DNA of 64,000 nucleotides from Nonomuraea fuscirosea (GCF_003001935.1 NZ_PVNG01000017.1:186001-250000); one strand, 5' to 3'. Positions 41,293 to 50,829 are shown, counted from the first letter of the stretch. Notes: a model not told the origin generated them from the letters alone. Program-made: numbers and translations.

Positions 41293-43881
41293 TCAGCGCA
41301 GGCGGCGCAGCAGTGGTGAGGGTGGGGGCTGGCAGGGGAGGACTCTGATGCGGGCGTCCACGGTGAGGGCGCCGTCCGGGGAGACGATGACGGGGTTGAG
41401 GTCGAGTTCGGCCACCTGTGGCAGGTCGTCGAGCAACTGCCCGATGCGGACGAGCTGGTCCTGGAGGGCTTCGGCGGCCACGGCGGGTGAGCCGCGGTAG
41501 CCGTGCAGCAGGGGCGCGCAGCGTAGTTCGGCGAGCATCGCGGCCGGGTCGGTGATCGGGGGGACCCGGAAGGCGCGGTCGGCCAGCAGGTCGGCCAGGA
41601 CGCCGCCCATGCCGACCATGACCACTGGCCCGAAGGCCGGGTAGTTGACGCCGCCGACGATGATCTCGACGCCGCCGGGCGCCAGGCGCTGGACGAGGGC
41701 GCCGGTCATCTCCTGGCCGATGCGGGCGGACATGTCGTGATAAGCCTGGCGTACCTCGTCGGTGGTCTGGAGGCCGAGCCGGACGCCGCCGACGTCGCTC
41801 TTGTGCACGGGACCGACGGCCTTGAGCACGGCCGGCAGCCCGACGCGGGACGCCGCCTCGGCGGCGGCCTCGGCGTCGTGCGCCTCGACGGACTCGGTCA
41901 CGTTCACGCCGTAGCAGCGCAGCAGCGAGACGGTGGCTTCCGGGGGGAGCCAGCCGCCGTCCGGGTGCTCCTTGAGTGCGGCCTGTACGATCTGCCGCGC
42001 CGCCTCGGCGTCCGCCGCTACAGTGACGGCCGCGGGTTCGGCCGAGCGCCGCCACCCGGCGTACCGTACGGCGTGCGCGAGAGCCTGGACGGCCTGCTCG
42101 GGGAAGGCGTAACTGGGCACGCGCCCGTCGATCAGCCCGTCATGGCCGGCGACGCAGGCCAGCACGGGCTTGGCCGCTCCCTTCGCCGCCTCCGCGATGG
42201 CCCGGCGGGTCTCCTCCAGCCCGGAGCCGAACGGCGGCGTGTACACGACGAGCACCGCGTCCACCTCGGACGAGCCGGCCAGCGCCCGTACGGCGGCGCC
42301 GATCTCGGCGGCGGTGGCGTCCGCGGTGAGATCGACCGGGTTGCCCAGAGCGGCGGCGGCGCGGGCGTCGAGCAGGCCGGCCGGCAGCTCGGGAACGGTC
42401 AGGCCGTGGCTCTCGCAGGCGTCGGCGGCCATCGCCTGGGGCCCGCCCGAGTTGCCGACGACGGCGACCCGGGGGCCCTCGGGCAGCGGCTGGGCGGCCA
42501 GGAGTTTGGCGGCGTCGATGAGCTCGTGCACGCTGTCGAGCCGGATGACTCCGGCGGCGCGGGTGAGCGCGTCCACGGCCACGTCGGGGGTGGCCGCGGC
42601 GGCGGTGTGCGAGCGGACGGCCCGGCCGCCGGCGTCGCTGCGGCCGCTCTTGACCAGCAGGACCGGTTTGCGTGCTCCCACACGGCGGGCGATGCGGGCG
42701 AACTTGCGCGGATTGCCGAACGACTCCAGGTACAGGGCGATGACGTCGGTCCCTGGGTCGTCCTCCCAGTATTCGAGCAGGTCGTTGCCGCTGACGTCGG
42801 CCTTGTTGCCGACCGAGACGAACGAGGAGACCTCCAGCCGGTCCAGCAGCGCGGCGGCCACGGCCCCCGACTGCGACATCAGCGCCACCCGGCCCTGGAC
42901 GGGGTGGTGCGGCAGGAAGCTGGCGTTCAGCCGGGCCCCGGTGTTGACCACGCCCAGGCAGTTCGGGCCGATGAGCCGCATCCCGGCCGTACGGCAGATC
43001 TCGAGCAGCTCCGACTCCCCGTCGCGCTGCCCGGTCTCGGCGAACCCCGACGTCAGGACCACGAGCCCGGCCACGCCTGCGGCGGCGCAGTCGCGGGCCA
43101 CGTCCAGCACGTGACGGGCGGGCACCGCCACGACGGCCAGGTCCACCCCGTCGGGGACCTTGGCGTGGCAGGGCAGGCCGGCCACCTCGGCGGCGTTGGG
43201 GTTGACCGGGTGGATCGGCCCGGGGAAACCTCCGTCGAGGAGGTTGCGCAGCACCTTGTGCCCGACGGCGCGTTCGTCGCGGGAGGCGCCGATGACCGCC
43301 ACCGAGCGCGGGGTGAGCACGCGGGCGAGGGAGGCGCGGCCGGCCTCGTGGTCGCGGGCCTCGATACCCGCCCGCAGCCTGGCCGTGGGCTCGGCGGCGA
43401 TGGTGACGTGCAGCGTTCCGCCCTCGTTGCGCTCGGTGACGTCCAGGCCGAGATCGCGCAGCACCCGCAGCATCGGCCGGTTCTCGGTCAGTACGTCGGC
43501 CACCAGCTCGCGCACACCGTGCCCGGCCGCGTCCAGGGCGACGTGCTCCAGCATCAGGGTGCCGAGCCCGTGGCCGTGGACGGCGTCGTCGATGAGGATG
43601 GCCAGGTCGGCGCCGCCGCCGTCGATCGGGATGTACTCGGCGACCGCGACCAGCCGCCCGCGCATGACGGCCACCAGGGCGTGGCCGCGGTAGTCGCCGC
43701 CGGCGACGCGGTCCATGTAGGCGTGCGCGGTGCTCCGGCCGCCGGTGAAGAAACGCAGGTACGCCGAGCGTTCCGACGAGCGGTCGACCAGCTCGTGCAG
43801 GGCGTCGCGATCGGCGGGACGCAGCGGGCGGACGTGCGCGATGCCGCCGTCGCGCAGCAGTACGTCGTATCCCTCAGGCAT
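41293..43881 (-). CDS. GNAT fused to ADP-forming acyl-CoA synthetase-like protein (Pat-type lysine acetyltransferase)
   Basis: An 862-aa fusion. GNAT domain at residues 1-165 (VRPLRPADRDALHELVDRSS, ILIDDAVHGHGLGTLMLEHV), CoA-binding domain from about 180 (LTPRSVAVIGASRDERAVGH), succinyl-CoA-ligase-like domains with the phospho-His region AVRSHTAAAATPDVAVDA, and a C-terminal ATP-grasp domain (LKAVGPVHKSDVGGVRLGL). This is the PatZ/Pka-type layout with the GNAT placed at the N-terminus. Relatives acetylate and silence acetyl-CoA synthetase. ATG at 43881 follows GGGAG by 7 nt. A DosR-like box lies 108 bp upstream. Confidence 0.9.
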   Translation of the reverse strand: MPEGYDVLLRDGGIAHVRPLRPADRDALHELVDRSSERSAYLRFFTGGRSTAHAYMDRVAGGDYRGHALVAVMRGRLVAVAEYIPIDGGGADLAILIDDAVHGHGLGTLMLEHVALDAAGHGVRELVADVLTENRPMLRVLRDLGLDVTERNEGGTLHVTIAAEPTARLRAGIEARDHEAGRASLARVLTPRSVAVIGASRDERAVGHKVLRNLLDGGFPGPIHPVNPNAAEVAGLPCHAKVPDGVDLAVVAVPARHVLDVARDCAAAGVAGLVVLTSGFAETGQRDGESELLEICRTAGMRLIGPNCLGVVNTGARLNASFLPHHPVQGRVALMSQSGAVAAALLDRLEVSSFVSVGNKADVSGNDLLEYWEDDPGTDVIALYLESFGNPRKFARIARRVGARKPVLLVKSGRSDAGGRAVRSHTAAAATPDVAVDALTRAAGVIRLDSVHELIDAAKLLAAQPLPEGPRVAVVGNSGGPQAMAADACESHGLTVPELPAGLLDARAAAALGNPVDLTADATAAEIGAAVRALAGSSEVDAVLVVYTPPFGSGLEETRRAIAEAAKGAAKPVLACVAGHDGLIDGRVPSYAFPEQAVQALAHAVRYAGWRRSAEPAAVTVAADAEAARQIVQAALKEHPDGGWLPPEATVSLLRCYGVNVTESVEAHDAEAAAEAASRVGLPAVLKAVGPVHKSDVGGVRLGLQTTDEVRQAYHDMSARIGQEMTGALVQRLAPGGVEIIVGGVNYPAFGPVVMVGMGGVLADLLADRAFRVPPITDPAAMLAELRCAPLLHGYRGSPAVAAEALQDQLVRIGQLLDDLPQVAELDLNPVIVSPDGALTVDARIRVLPCQPPPSPLLRRLR

Positions 43882-43988
43882 GGCGCATCTCCCGTTCGTG
43901 GTCGCCGGCGGGAGGCCTGACGTGCTCTCCCGTTCCCAGACTGTCCGGCAGGCCGATCGCCGGGCAGGGCCGGACGGACCCCGTATCA

Positions 43989-44002
43989 GGGACCAAGGTC
44001 AC
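43989..44002. promoter_or_regulatory. DosR-like box upstream of Pat-type gene
   Basis: GGGAC-CAAG-GTCAC: perfect left half, 4 of 5 right half, 108 bp before the start at 43881. Confidence 0.5.
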
Positions 44003-44014
44003 CCGGCGCCGGAA

Positions 44015-44043
44015 GGGGCCCGGACGGCCGGCGTCCGGGCCCC
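44015..44043 (-). terminator. hairpin with 12-bp perfect stem after GerMN gene
   Basis: GGGGCCCGGACG, loop GCCGG, CGTCCGGGCCCC. It starts 12 nt past the GerMN stop codon and separates that gene from the Pat-type gene. Confidence 0.75.
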
Positions 44044-44054
44044 CTGCCCGCCGG

Positions 44055-44924
44055 TTACGGTTCCAGGCTCCGGGGGACGGAGTCGGACGGCCCGTAGGGC
44101 TGCTGGGTGTGCCCGCGGGCATCGTAGATCTTCACCCACTTGACGGACGGGAACTGCTTGAGCGTCGGCATGATCTCGTCGGCGATGGTGAAGGTCGATC
44201 CCGCGCCGGTGAGGCGGCCGGTCAGGTAGACCCGGGCGACTCCGCGCTTGACGGTCAGCTTGCTGAAGCCGGTCGCCTTGGAGGAGACGAAGCGCAGCCC
44301 CTGCGCCTTCTCAGCCTGGGTGGGTCCGGCGAACAGCCGTTGCAGCGCGCCGTAGGCGGTGGACGGCGCGATCACCGGCCGTCGCACCGCCGTCGTGTAC
44401 GGCTGCCGGCCGGCGTCGTACCTGGCCGTGTCGAGGAAGTAGCCACGCACCGGGACGGTCCGGTAGGGAGTGGTGATGTCGACCACGACGCGGCTGGGCC
44501 GGGTCAGCTGGTAGACCCGGAACGGAGCCTGCCTGGCCAGCCCCACGCCGTAGGTGAGCGTGGAGTGGTACGGAGTCGTGCCGACGACCTGGATGACGCC
44601 GGGCAGCGGGTACGTGGTGCGAGCCTGCACGGTGCCGGCCCCGGCCCGCTCGAAGCGGATCCGCAGCAGGGCGTCACCCACGGCGCTGACGGTGCGCCCG
44701 GTGGCCTGGTCGACGATGGCGCCGGTGTAGCGGGCCTGCGCCCGGCGGGGGACGCCGCCCCGGAACTCGAACACGAGCCGGTCGAGGCCCGGCTGGTGAG
44801 CGGCGCGGATGCCGGTCAGCACCGGTATCCGGGCGAGCTGCGTGGCCTGGGCCGGCAGGGCCAGCGGGACGGTCACCGCCGCGGCCAGGGCCGCGCCGGC
44901 GATGAGGGGACGGATCGGGAGCAT
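44055..44924 (-). CDS. secreted GerMN-domain protein with AMIN-like region
   Basis: A 289-aa exported protein. The signal MLPIRPLIAGAALAAAVTVP ends near PAQA/TQ. Residues about 35-165 form an AMIN-like beta domain (GLDRLVFEFRGGVPRRAQAR, FRVYQLTRPSRVVVDITTP). Residues 185-275 are GerMN (YGALQRLFAGPTQAEKAQGL, KLTVKRGVARVYLTGRLTG, TLKQFPSVKWVKIYD). GerMN occurs in spore-germination and cell-wall lipoproteins; it probably binds wall polymers. A close-to-perfect DosR-like box 68 bp upstream and a strong terminator show it is a single-gene unit. Confidence 0.85.
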   Translation of the reverse strand: MLPIRPLIAGAALAAAVTVPLALPAQATQLARIPVLTGIRAAHQPGLDRLVFEFRGGVPRRAQARYTGAIVDQATGRTVSAVGDALLRIRFERAGAGTVQARTTYPLPGVIQVVGTTPYHSTLTYGVGLARQAPFRVYQLTRPSRVVVDITTPYRTVPVRGYFLDTARYDAGRQPYTTAVRRPVIAPSTAYGALQRLFAGPTQAEKAQGLRFVSSKATGFSKLTVKRGVARVYLTGRLTGAGSTFTIADEIMPTLKQFPSVKWVKIYDARGHTQQPYGPSDSVPRSLEP

Positions 44925-44991
44925 GATGGATCATCTTCTTTCCCGTGAGTGCTCCTGATTCCAGTCTCGCTGGCGCGGGGGAGAGGCAGTA

Positions 44992-45005
44992 GGGACGAAC
45001 GTCCT
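44992..45005. promoter_or_regulatory. DosR-like box upstream of GerMN gene
   Basis: GGGAC-GAAC-GTCCT, 9 of 10 half-site matches, 68 bp before the start at 44924. Confidence 0.65.
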
Positions 45006-45060
45006 GTCACCCGCGCCGTACGGCCCGCCCCCTCGCGCCGCGTGCGGCCAGCCGCCCGGC

Positions 45061-46101
45061 TCATCGTCTGGTCAGGACCACCTTGAGCGCTCCGCTCGTC
45101 TTCGGGTCGGAGAACGTCCGGTAGGCCTCGTCCATGTGGTCCAGGTCGAAGCGGTGGGTGATGAAAGCGGCCGGGTCGAGCCGTCCGGCGGCGATCATGT
45201 CCAGGAGGGCCGGTGTGGAGTGGGTGTCGACCAGGCCCGTGGTGATGGTCACGTTGCGGATCCACAGGTCCTCGAGATGCAGTGTCGCGGGTGCCCCGTG
45301 CACGCCGACGTTCGCCACGTGCCCTCCCGGGCGTACCAGGCGGGTGCACAGCTCGAAGGTCTCCGGGACGCCGACCGCTTCGATGGCGACGTCGGCCCCC
45401 AGATCGCGGGTGAGCTCGGCGATCGCGGCGGCGGGATCGTCCCCGGCGCCGACGAGCACGTCCGCGCCCAGCCGCTTGGCGGCCTCCAGCCGGGCCGGCG
45501 CGGGATCGACGGCGACGATGTGACTCGGCGTGAACAACCGCGCCGTGGTGATCGCGGCCAGCCCGATCGGGCCCGCGCCCACGACCACGACGGTGTCGCC
45601 GGGCCGGACGCGGCCGTTCAGCACGCCGACCTCGTAGGCGGTGGGCAGGATGTCGGCCAGCATGAGGGCCGTCTCGTCCGGCACGGCGCCGGGCAGCGGG
45701 TGCACGGAGGTGTCGGCGAACGGCACCCGTACGGACTCGGCCTGGGTGCCGTCGATGCGGTGGCCGAGGATCCAGCCGCCGCCGCCCAGGCACTGGCCGT
45801 ACATGCCGGTGCGGCAGTAGCGGCACCGCCCGCAGGCGGTGATGCAGGACACGAGCACGCGGTCGCCCTCCTTGACCGTGCCGACCGCGCTTCCCGCGGC
45901 CGTCACCGTCCCGACCGCCTCGTGCCCGAGGATCCTGCCCTCTTCGACGGCCGGCACGTCCCCTTTGAGGATGTGCAGGTCGGTGCCGCAGATCGTGACG
46001 GCGTCCACGCGGACGATCACGTCCGTCGAGTCCGTGATCCGCGGTTCTGGAATGTCCTGCCAGGAGCGGTTACCAGGTCCGTGATAGACGAGTGCCTTCA
46101 T
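45061..46101 (-). CDS. zinc-dependent alcohol dehydrogenase
   Basis: A 346-aa MDR enzyme. Catalytic zinc: TICGTDLHILKGD and GHEAVGTVTAAGS. Structural zinc: all four Cys in CGRCRYCRTGMYGQC. NAD-binding VVVGAGPIGL near residue 175. ATG at 46101 has AGGAGGAG 5 nt upstream. Similar ADHs sit in stress islands beside nitroreductase and USP genes. It is divergent from the nitroreductase across 195 bases that hold two DosR-like boxes; one lies 59 bp from this start. Confidence 0.9.
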   Translation of the reverse strand: MKALVYHGPGNRSWQDIPEPRITDSTDVIVRVDAVTICGTDLHILKGDVPAVEEGRILGHEAVGTVTAAGSAVGTVKEGDRVLVSCITACGRCRYCRTGMYGQCLGGGGWILGHRIDGTQAESVRVPFADTSVHPLPGAVPDETALMLADILPTAYEVGVLNGRVRPGDTVVVVGAGPIGLAAITTARLFTPSHIVAVDPAPARLEAAKRLGADVLVGAGDDPAAAIAELTRDLGADVAIEAVGVPETFELCTRLVRPGGHVANVGVHGAPATLHLEDLWIRNVTITTGLVDTHSTPALLDMIAAGRLDPAAFITHRFDLDHMDEAYRTFSDPKTSGALKVVLTRR

Positions 46102-46159
46102 GGTGTCTCCTCCTTGTCCGTCCAGCTCACAGGCTCCCTCGTGGGACGGTGACCGGGCA

Positions 46160-46173
46160 GGGGCTAAGGTCCT
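46160..46173. promoter_or_regulatory. DosR-like box in ADH/nitroreductase divergent promoter
   Basis: GGGGC-TAAG-GTCCT, 8 of 10 matches, 59 bp from the ADH start. Confidence 0.45.
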
Positions 46174-46181
46174 CTTCCCCG

Positions 46182-46195
46182 ACGACCGACGTCCT
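46182..46195. promoter_or_regulatory. second, weaker DosR-like box in the same promoter
   Basis: ACGAC-CGAC-GTCCT, 7 of 10 matches, centred 22 bp from the first box (two helical turns) and about 100 bp before the nitroreductase start. Confidence 0.35.
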
Positions 46196-46296
46196 TTCGT
46201 CACAGCCGGACAGGGCTTGGCAAGCGGAGGAGCGGGGTGCTTCACCGGAAGCCCGCGATGTGATGCGCTGGAGGCATCGCCTTCTGGAGGTGGCCC

Positions 46297-47274
46297 ATGA
46301 GTACCCGCTCGCCCAAGCAGGCACTGGACGCGGCGGTGGAGGCCGCCCGCTGGGCTCCGTCCGTGCACAACACCCAGCCCTGGACCTTCGCCGTCTCCGG
46401 GGAGGAGATCGGCCTGAGAGCCGACACCGCCAGGAAACTGCCGATCGGCGACGCCGCCGGCCGGGAACTGCTGATCAGTTGCGGCACCGCCCTGTTCACC
46501 ATGCGCACCGCGATGCGTTGTGAAGGCTACGAGCCCGTGGTGCGGATCCTGCCCGATCCCGACCGTCCGGGGCTGCTGGCGACGATCAGGCCGGGCGCGG
46601 AGACCGAGGCCGACGAGCCGACCTGGGTGCTCGGCGGCGAGATCGAGCGGCGTCACACCCACCGGGCCGGGTTCGCCGACGTGCCGCTGCCCGACCAGTT
46701 CGTCGAGTCACTGGCCAAGGCAGCCATGGCCGAAGGCGCCACGTTGACGCCGGTCCGCTCGTCCGCGGCGGTGAACGTCCTGGCCGCGCTGACCCAGGCC
46801 GCGCAGGGCGTGCAGGCGCAGGACGAGCGGTTCAGCCTGGAGCTCATCCGATGGGCCCGGCCGCCGGGCAGCACCCGTGCCGACGGGGTGCCCGCGCGGA
46901 GCTATCCCCACGAGCACGTGCCGACGGAGCCGGACTTCCCCCAGCGTCACTACTCCTGGCGGCACGACTGGGGCGCCGAGGGTGAGGCCGGCGAGACGGC
47001 GACCGGCGTCGTCGCCGTCCTCACCACGCCGGGTGACAGCCGCGAGGAGTGGATCGCCACGGGACAGGCGCTGCAGCGGGTCCTACTGCACGCGTCCGCG
47101 CACGGGGTCAGCGCCGCCTTCCACACGCAGGCACTGGAGACGGACCTCCTGCGCGAGTTCCTGCGCCAGGAGCTCTTCTCCGGTCGGTATCCCCAGATGC
47201 TCATGCGACTCGGCGTCGCCTTCGACGACGGCCGGGGCCTGCCCCGGCGTCCGCTGACCGACCTCCTGGAGTGA
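46297..47274 (+). CDS. Acg-like nitroreductase-family protein
   Basis: A 325-aa protein of the Acg branch of FMN nitroreductases. Seen: AARWAPSVHNTQPWTFAVSG near the start, RRHTHRAGFADVPLPDQFV in the middle and HASAHGVSAAFHTQALET near the end. Acg of Mycobacterium tuberculosis is a DosR-regulated flavin-storing or -sequestering protein that lacks normal nitroreductase activity. ATG at 46297 follows GGAGG by 7 nt. It shares a divergent promoter with the ADH, and a frameshifted PPK2 gene follows 70 nt downstream. Confidence 0.88.
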   Translation: MSTRSPKQALDAAVEAARWAPSVHNTQPWTFAVSGEEIGLRADTARKLPIGDAAGRELLISCGTALFTMRTAMRCEGYEPVVRILPDPDRPGLLATIRPGAETEADEPTWVLGGEIERRHTHRAGFADVPLPDQFVESLAKAAMAEGATLTPVRSSAAVNVLAALTQAAQGVQAQDERFSLELIRWARPPGSTRADGVPARSYPHEHVPTEPDFPQRHYSWRHDWGAEGEAGETATGVVAVLTTPGDSREEWIATGQALQRVLLHASAHGVSAAFHTQALETDLLREFLRQELFSGRYPQMLMRLGVAFDDGRGLPRRPLTDLLE

Positions 47275-47344
47275 GCGGGAACAACGGGGCGATCGATCGT
47301 TCTCCTGCTGGTCGGCCGGCGTCACATGGAGAGGAGGGGGTGGT

Positions 47345-48138
47345 GTGGTGGGCGCTGACAGGCTGCGGCGCAAGCCGTACGAGAAGCGGCTGTTCCGCTT
47401 GCAGGCGGAGCTGGTGAAGGTGCAGGAGTGGGTGCGGGCGGAGGGCCGCCGCGTGGTGGTCGTCTTCGAGGGACGGGACGCGGCGGGCAAGGGCAGCACG
47501 ATCAAACGGGTGGCCGAATACCTCAATCCGCGCATGGCCAGGATCGTCGCCCTGCCCGCGCCGACCGAGCGGGAGCGGACGCAGTGGTACTTCCAGCGGT
47601 ACGTCGAGCACCTGCCGGCCGCGGGGGAGATCGTGCTGTTCGACCGGAGCTGGTACAACCGGGCCGGGGTCGAGCGGGTGATGGGGTTCTGCACGCAGGA
47701 GGAGCACACCCGGTTCCTGCACCAGTGCCCGATCTTCGAGCGGCTGCTCGTGGAGGACGGGATCCTGCTGCGCAAGTACTGGTTCTCGGTCAGCGACGCC
47801 GAGCAGGAACGCCGCTTCCGGGCCCGGCTGGACGATCCGATGCGGCGCTGGAAGTTGCCGCGATGGACCTGGAGTCGATCACCCGCTGGGAGGAGTACTC
47901 CCGCGCCAAGGACGAGATGATGATCCACACCCACATCCCTGAGGCGCCCTGGTACGAGGTGGAGAGCGAGGACAAGCGGCGGGCCAGGATCAACATGATC
48001 TCCCACCTGCTGTCCACGATCCCGTACCGGGAGGTGCGGCGCCCGCCGCTGGAGATCCCGGCGCGGCCCGAGTCCCGCGGCTACCGGCGGCCGCCGCGGG
48101 TGGAGACGCCGGTGCCCGACGTGACGGGCGGCCTCTGA
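47345..48138 (+). pseudogene. ppk2: polyphosphate kinase 2 (PPK2), single frameshift
   Basis: GTG at 47345 follows AGGAGGGG. The frame shows the PPK2 P-loop VFEGRDAAGKGSTIKRVAEY, the lid/Walker B FDRSWYNRAGVERVMGF and RKYWFSVSDAEQERRF, then goes out of frame near 47862 at RRWKLP. The rest is one frame away: MDLESITRWEEYSRAKDEMM, HTHIPEAPWYEVESEDKRRA and an extended tail to TGA 48138. One missing base explains the break. Repaired, the protein would be about 264 aa, normal for short PPK2 enzymes that phosphorylate nucleotides with polyphosphate. Sequence error cannot be excluded. Confidence 0.85.
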
Positions 48139-48739
48139 TCAGGCATCTCCAGCCGCTCCGATCCGGCGTCTGGCCTGCACCGCCGCGGCGCGCTCGCTTT
48201 CGTCGAGTACCAGGTCGAGGTCGGTGAGGGCCCGTCGTAGCGCGGGCGTCCAGCGTTCCCTGAGCGCACTGATCCGCGTGGTGGTGGCGGTGGTCTCAGC
48301 GGTGACGACGCGAAGTGCCTCCCGTGCCGCGGCGTGCTTGGCCGCCGCCTCGATCGCGGGGCGGCAGGCGAGCCTCGCGGGTGTGACCGCGGCGCTGAGC
48401 GGTAGCGTGCCAAGTGGGTCAGGGAAGAGGCAGCGCACGTGCTGGGGGAAGGCGGCGCCCATCACCTCGGCCCATTCCACGGTGATCTCCGCCGGCGGTG
48501 CGGGCCGGAGTGCGTGCTCGCCGGCCAGGGTGGCCGCTCTGAGGGTCCAGGTCTCGGCCCGGGCGAGGGCGGCGCTCCATTCGCGTCCGGTCCGCTCGTT
48601 GAGCAGCGTCAGGCACCGCTGTTCCTGCCGCAGGATCCGGAGTTTGCGCTCGAGCAGGTCGATGCCGCGTTCGGCGGTCGCCAGGCGGTGGCGCAGCCAC
48701 AGCCGGCCGGCCCGGCCGGGGGGGCACGTGCACCTTCAT
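48139..48739 (-). pseudogene. V/A-type ATP synthase subunit D, frameshifted
   Basis: ATG at 48739 overlaps the subunit B stop (ATGA). After MKVHVPP the natural frame (LWLRHRLATAERGIDLLERK, LRILRQEQRCLTLLNERTGR) is shifted by one base: the C7 tract (complement of 48718-48724) has one C too many. The shifted frame continues (ETTATTTRISALRERWTPAL) to TGA 48139. The coiled-coil pattern fits the central-stalk subunit D. With broken partners, no working enzyme is expected. Confidence 0.75.
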
Positions 48740-49801
48740 CCGGCCTCCTCGTGGTGGGCGTCCAGGGCGTCGGCGTCCAGCATGGACAGCTCTCGCCTCG
48801 GCAGTATGGACAGGACCCGCCAGGCCCGCTCGAACGTCTGCCCCAGCGTTCTCGCCTCGTCACCGGGCTGGGAGAGCAGGTCGCGCATGAAGGCGCGGGT
48901 GAGGTCGAGGTAGCGGCGGTCGGTGGCGCTGAGTGCGCCGGCCCCCACCAGTTCGGCGAGTGCGCCGGCCTGCCGGGCGCGGGCGAGGGCGGCGAGTGTC
49001 TGCGCGGCGAGGTCCATGTGCTCGGGCCTGGTACGGCCCACACCCACCCCGCCGCGCATGAGCCGGGACAGCGAGGCCAGCGGGTCGATCGGCGGGTGGA
49101 CGGGGATGTCGGCGGACAGGACGATCTGGCCTTCGGTGATGTAGCCGGTGAGGTCGGGGACCGGGTGGGTGATGTCCCCGGCCGGCATGGTCAGCACGGG
49201 AAGCAGGGTGAGCGATCCGGGCCGTCCGCGGACCCGGCCGCAGCGCTCGTAGAGGGAGGCGCGAACACGATGCTGAAGGGCTCGCCGCCGGCGTGGGACT
49301 GGGCGGCGATCTGGGCGGCCAGCTCAAGGTGCGGCAGTCCCGCCGCCGAGAACAGTGCGATCTTCTGGCCGCGGACGAGGGTGGTCAGCAGGTCGATGAC
49401 CGACACCCCGGTCAGCACGGGTTCGGCGGGCGGTACCCGCCAGGCGGGGTTGAGCGGGAAGCCGCTCGCGGGAGCCGTGGAGGTGCCGAAGACGGGCGGG
49501 CCGCCGTCCAGCGGAGCGCCGCGGCCGTCGCAGACCCGGCCGAGCCAGCCGGGACCGACCGGCACGCGCAGGGGCGAGCCGGCGAAGGTGACGCGCGTAC
49601 CGTTCCTGGACATGCCGGAGGTGCCTTCCAGCACCTGGACCAGCGCGAGATCGCGATCCACCTCCAGCACCAGGCCGTGCCGGGTCTCGCCGGAGGACAG
49701 CCGGATCGTCGCGGACTCGTCCCAGCCCACTCCGGTGACGCCGCTGACCACGGCCAGCGGGCCACGCAGCTCGCTGAGCGCGGTGTATTCGAGCTCGATC
49801 A
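48736..49801 (-). pseudogene. V/A-type ATP synthase subunit B, internal deletion
   Basis: ATG at 49801 begins LEYTALSELRGPLAVVSGVT, the subunit B N-terminus; VFGTSTAPASGFPLNPAWRV and GVSVIDLLTTLVRGQKIALF follow. At FSIVFA (near 49258) about 75 residues of the nucleotide-binding core are missing and the frame changes. LYERCGRVRGRPGSLTLLPV and TMPAGDITHPVPDLTGYITE then continue in the new frame to the normal C-terminus at 48736. The deletion is too large to be a sequencing error. Confidence 0.85.
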
Positions 49802-50318
49802 TGGCCGCTCCTTGGCGCGCAGGACATCGGAGAAGTCGCGGACCTCGATCTCTCCGGCCGGCGTGCCGCGCTCGGTCAGCCGGAGACAGTCGTCGACGGC
49901 GTCGAGGATCAGCCTGGCCAGGCGGGCGGTGCGCTCGGGGCGCAGTAGGCGTCGGACGGGCTGAGCGCACTCTGCTGGAGCAGGCCCTCCCGCAGCAGCC
50001 GTCCGGCCAGCAGTACGACGCGTTCGCGGGCGGGGAAGGTGGCGGTGCCGACCAGCTCGGCCAGCGCGGAGAGCCGGTCGGCCTCCGCGAGCAGGACTCG
50101 CACCGCTCGCGGGTGCGCCGTTCCGTCTCGCGAGCATACTCGGCCGCCTGTTCGCGCAGGTCCACGCAGGTCTTCACCGTCTCCGCCAGTGCGGCGAAGA
50201 CGGGTTCGAGCTCGGTTTCGCGACAGGCGCGCAGGTCGGCCGGCACCCCCGCCGGTGCGGCGGCGCCCGGCACTCCCGCCGGACGGAACCGGCCGGCGAA
50301 CTCGCGTAGCCGCGCCAT
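49799..50318 (-). pseudogene. V/A-type ATPase operon remnant: small stalk subunit start joined to subunit A C-terminus
   Basis: ATG at 50318 (after GGGAG) encodes MARLREFAGRFRPAGVPGAA and a charged helix (LREQAAEYARETERRTRE), like a G/E/H-type peripheral stalk subunit. Near 50110 the frame changes to RVLLAEADRLSALAELVGTA and LLREGLLQQSALSPSDAYC, the C-terminal domain of catalytic subunit A. A further one-base slip in the GGGG tract near 49938 precedes ERTARLARLILDAVDDCLRL, ending at a TGA that overlaps subunit B. All of subunit A's catalytic core and the intervening genes are missing. Confidence 0.75.
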
Positions 50319-50450
50319 GACGGAACTCCCTTCACCGGCTCCGGTCGTATGGCGGCATGCGATCGGGCGCCACAAGGACAGGCCGGCCGGCGAACTCGAT
50401 CACACCCGTCAGCCCCTGATCTCAACCGCGTCCCGACCACGGGATGACGC

Positions 50451-50768
50451 TCAGGCCGCGGGCGCCTTGCTCGTGTCGTTCCGCACGACATCGACATCGA
50501 CCGAATCGTCGACGTCCTCCACGCCCTGGATCTGCCGTTCGATACGAAGGGTCCACTCCGCGGCGACAGCGGCCAGCCCGGCGATCACGGTGAGGAACGG
50601 GGCGGCGACGAACACCACGGCCCCCGCCGTCAGGGGGACCTCCATCACGGTGTGCCCGTGCGAGTCCTTGACGATGATCCGGTGCACGTTGCCTTCGTGC
50701 AGGGCCGTCTTGAGCTTGCGGGCGAGGTCGGTGCCGCGGACCTTGACGTCTTCCTTGGTGACGGTCAT
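50451..50768 (-). CDS. DUF4342-domain protein
   Basis: A 105-aa protein. ATG at 50768 follows GAGAGGGG by 7 nt. The pattern LKTALHEGNVHRIIVKDSHG, then T-V-M-E-V-P-L-T and a hydrophobic helix (VFVAAPFLTVIAGLAAVAAE), is DUF4342, in which a short domain is tied to one membrane-like helix. The acidic tail (DVDDSVDVDVV) is unusual. Function unknown. Two DosR-like motifs lie 62 and 83 bp upstream, and the gene is intact amid decayed neighbours. Confidence 0.8.
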   Translation of the reverse strand: MTVTKEDVKVRGTDLARKLKTALHEGNVHRIIVKDSHGHTVMEVPLTAGAVVFVAAPFLTVIAGLAAVAAEWTLRIERQIQGVEDVDDSVDVDVVRNDTSKAPAA

Positions 50769-50829
50769 AGTGACGCCCCTCTCTTGTCGTCCTGAATCCA
50801 GCCTCACGGGAGGGGCGGTCACCGGAGGA

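Noticed and set aside
48700..48739. Programmed frameshifting on the C7 tract of the ATPase subunit D gene
   Set aside because: Subunits A and B next to it are destroyed by deletions, so there is no functional reason to preserve D expression; decay or read error is simpler.
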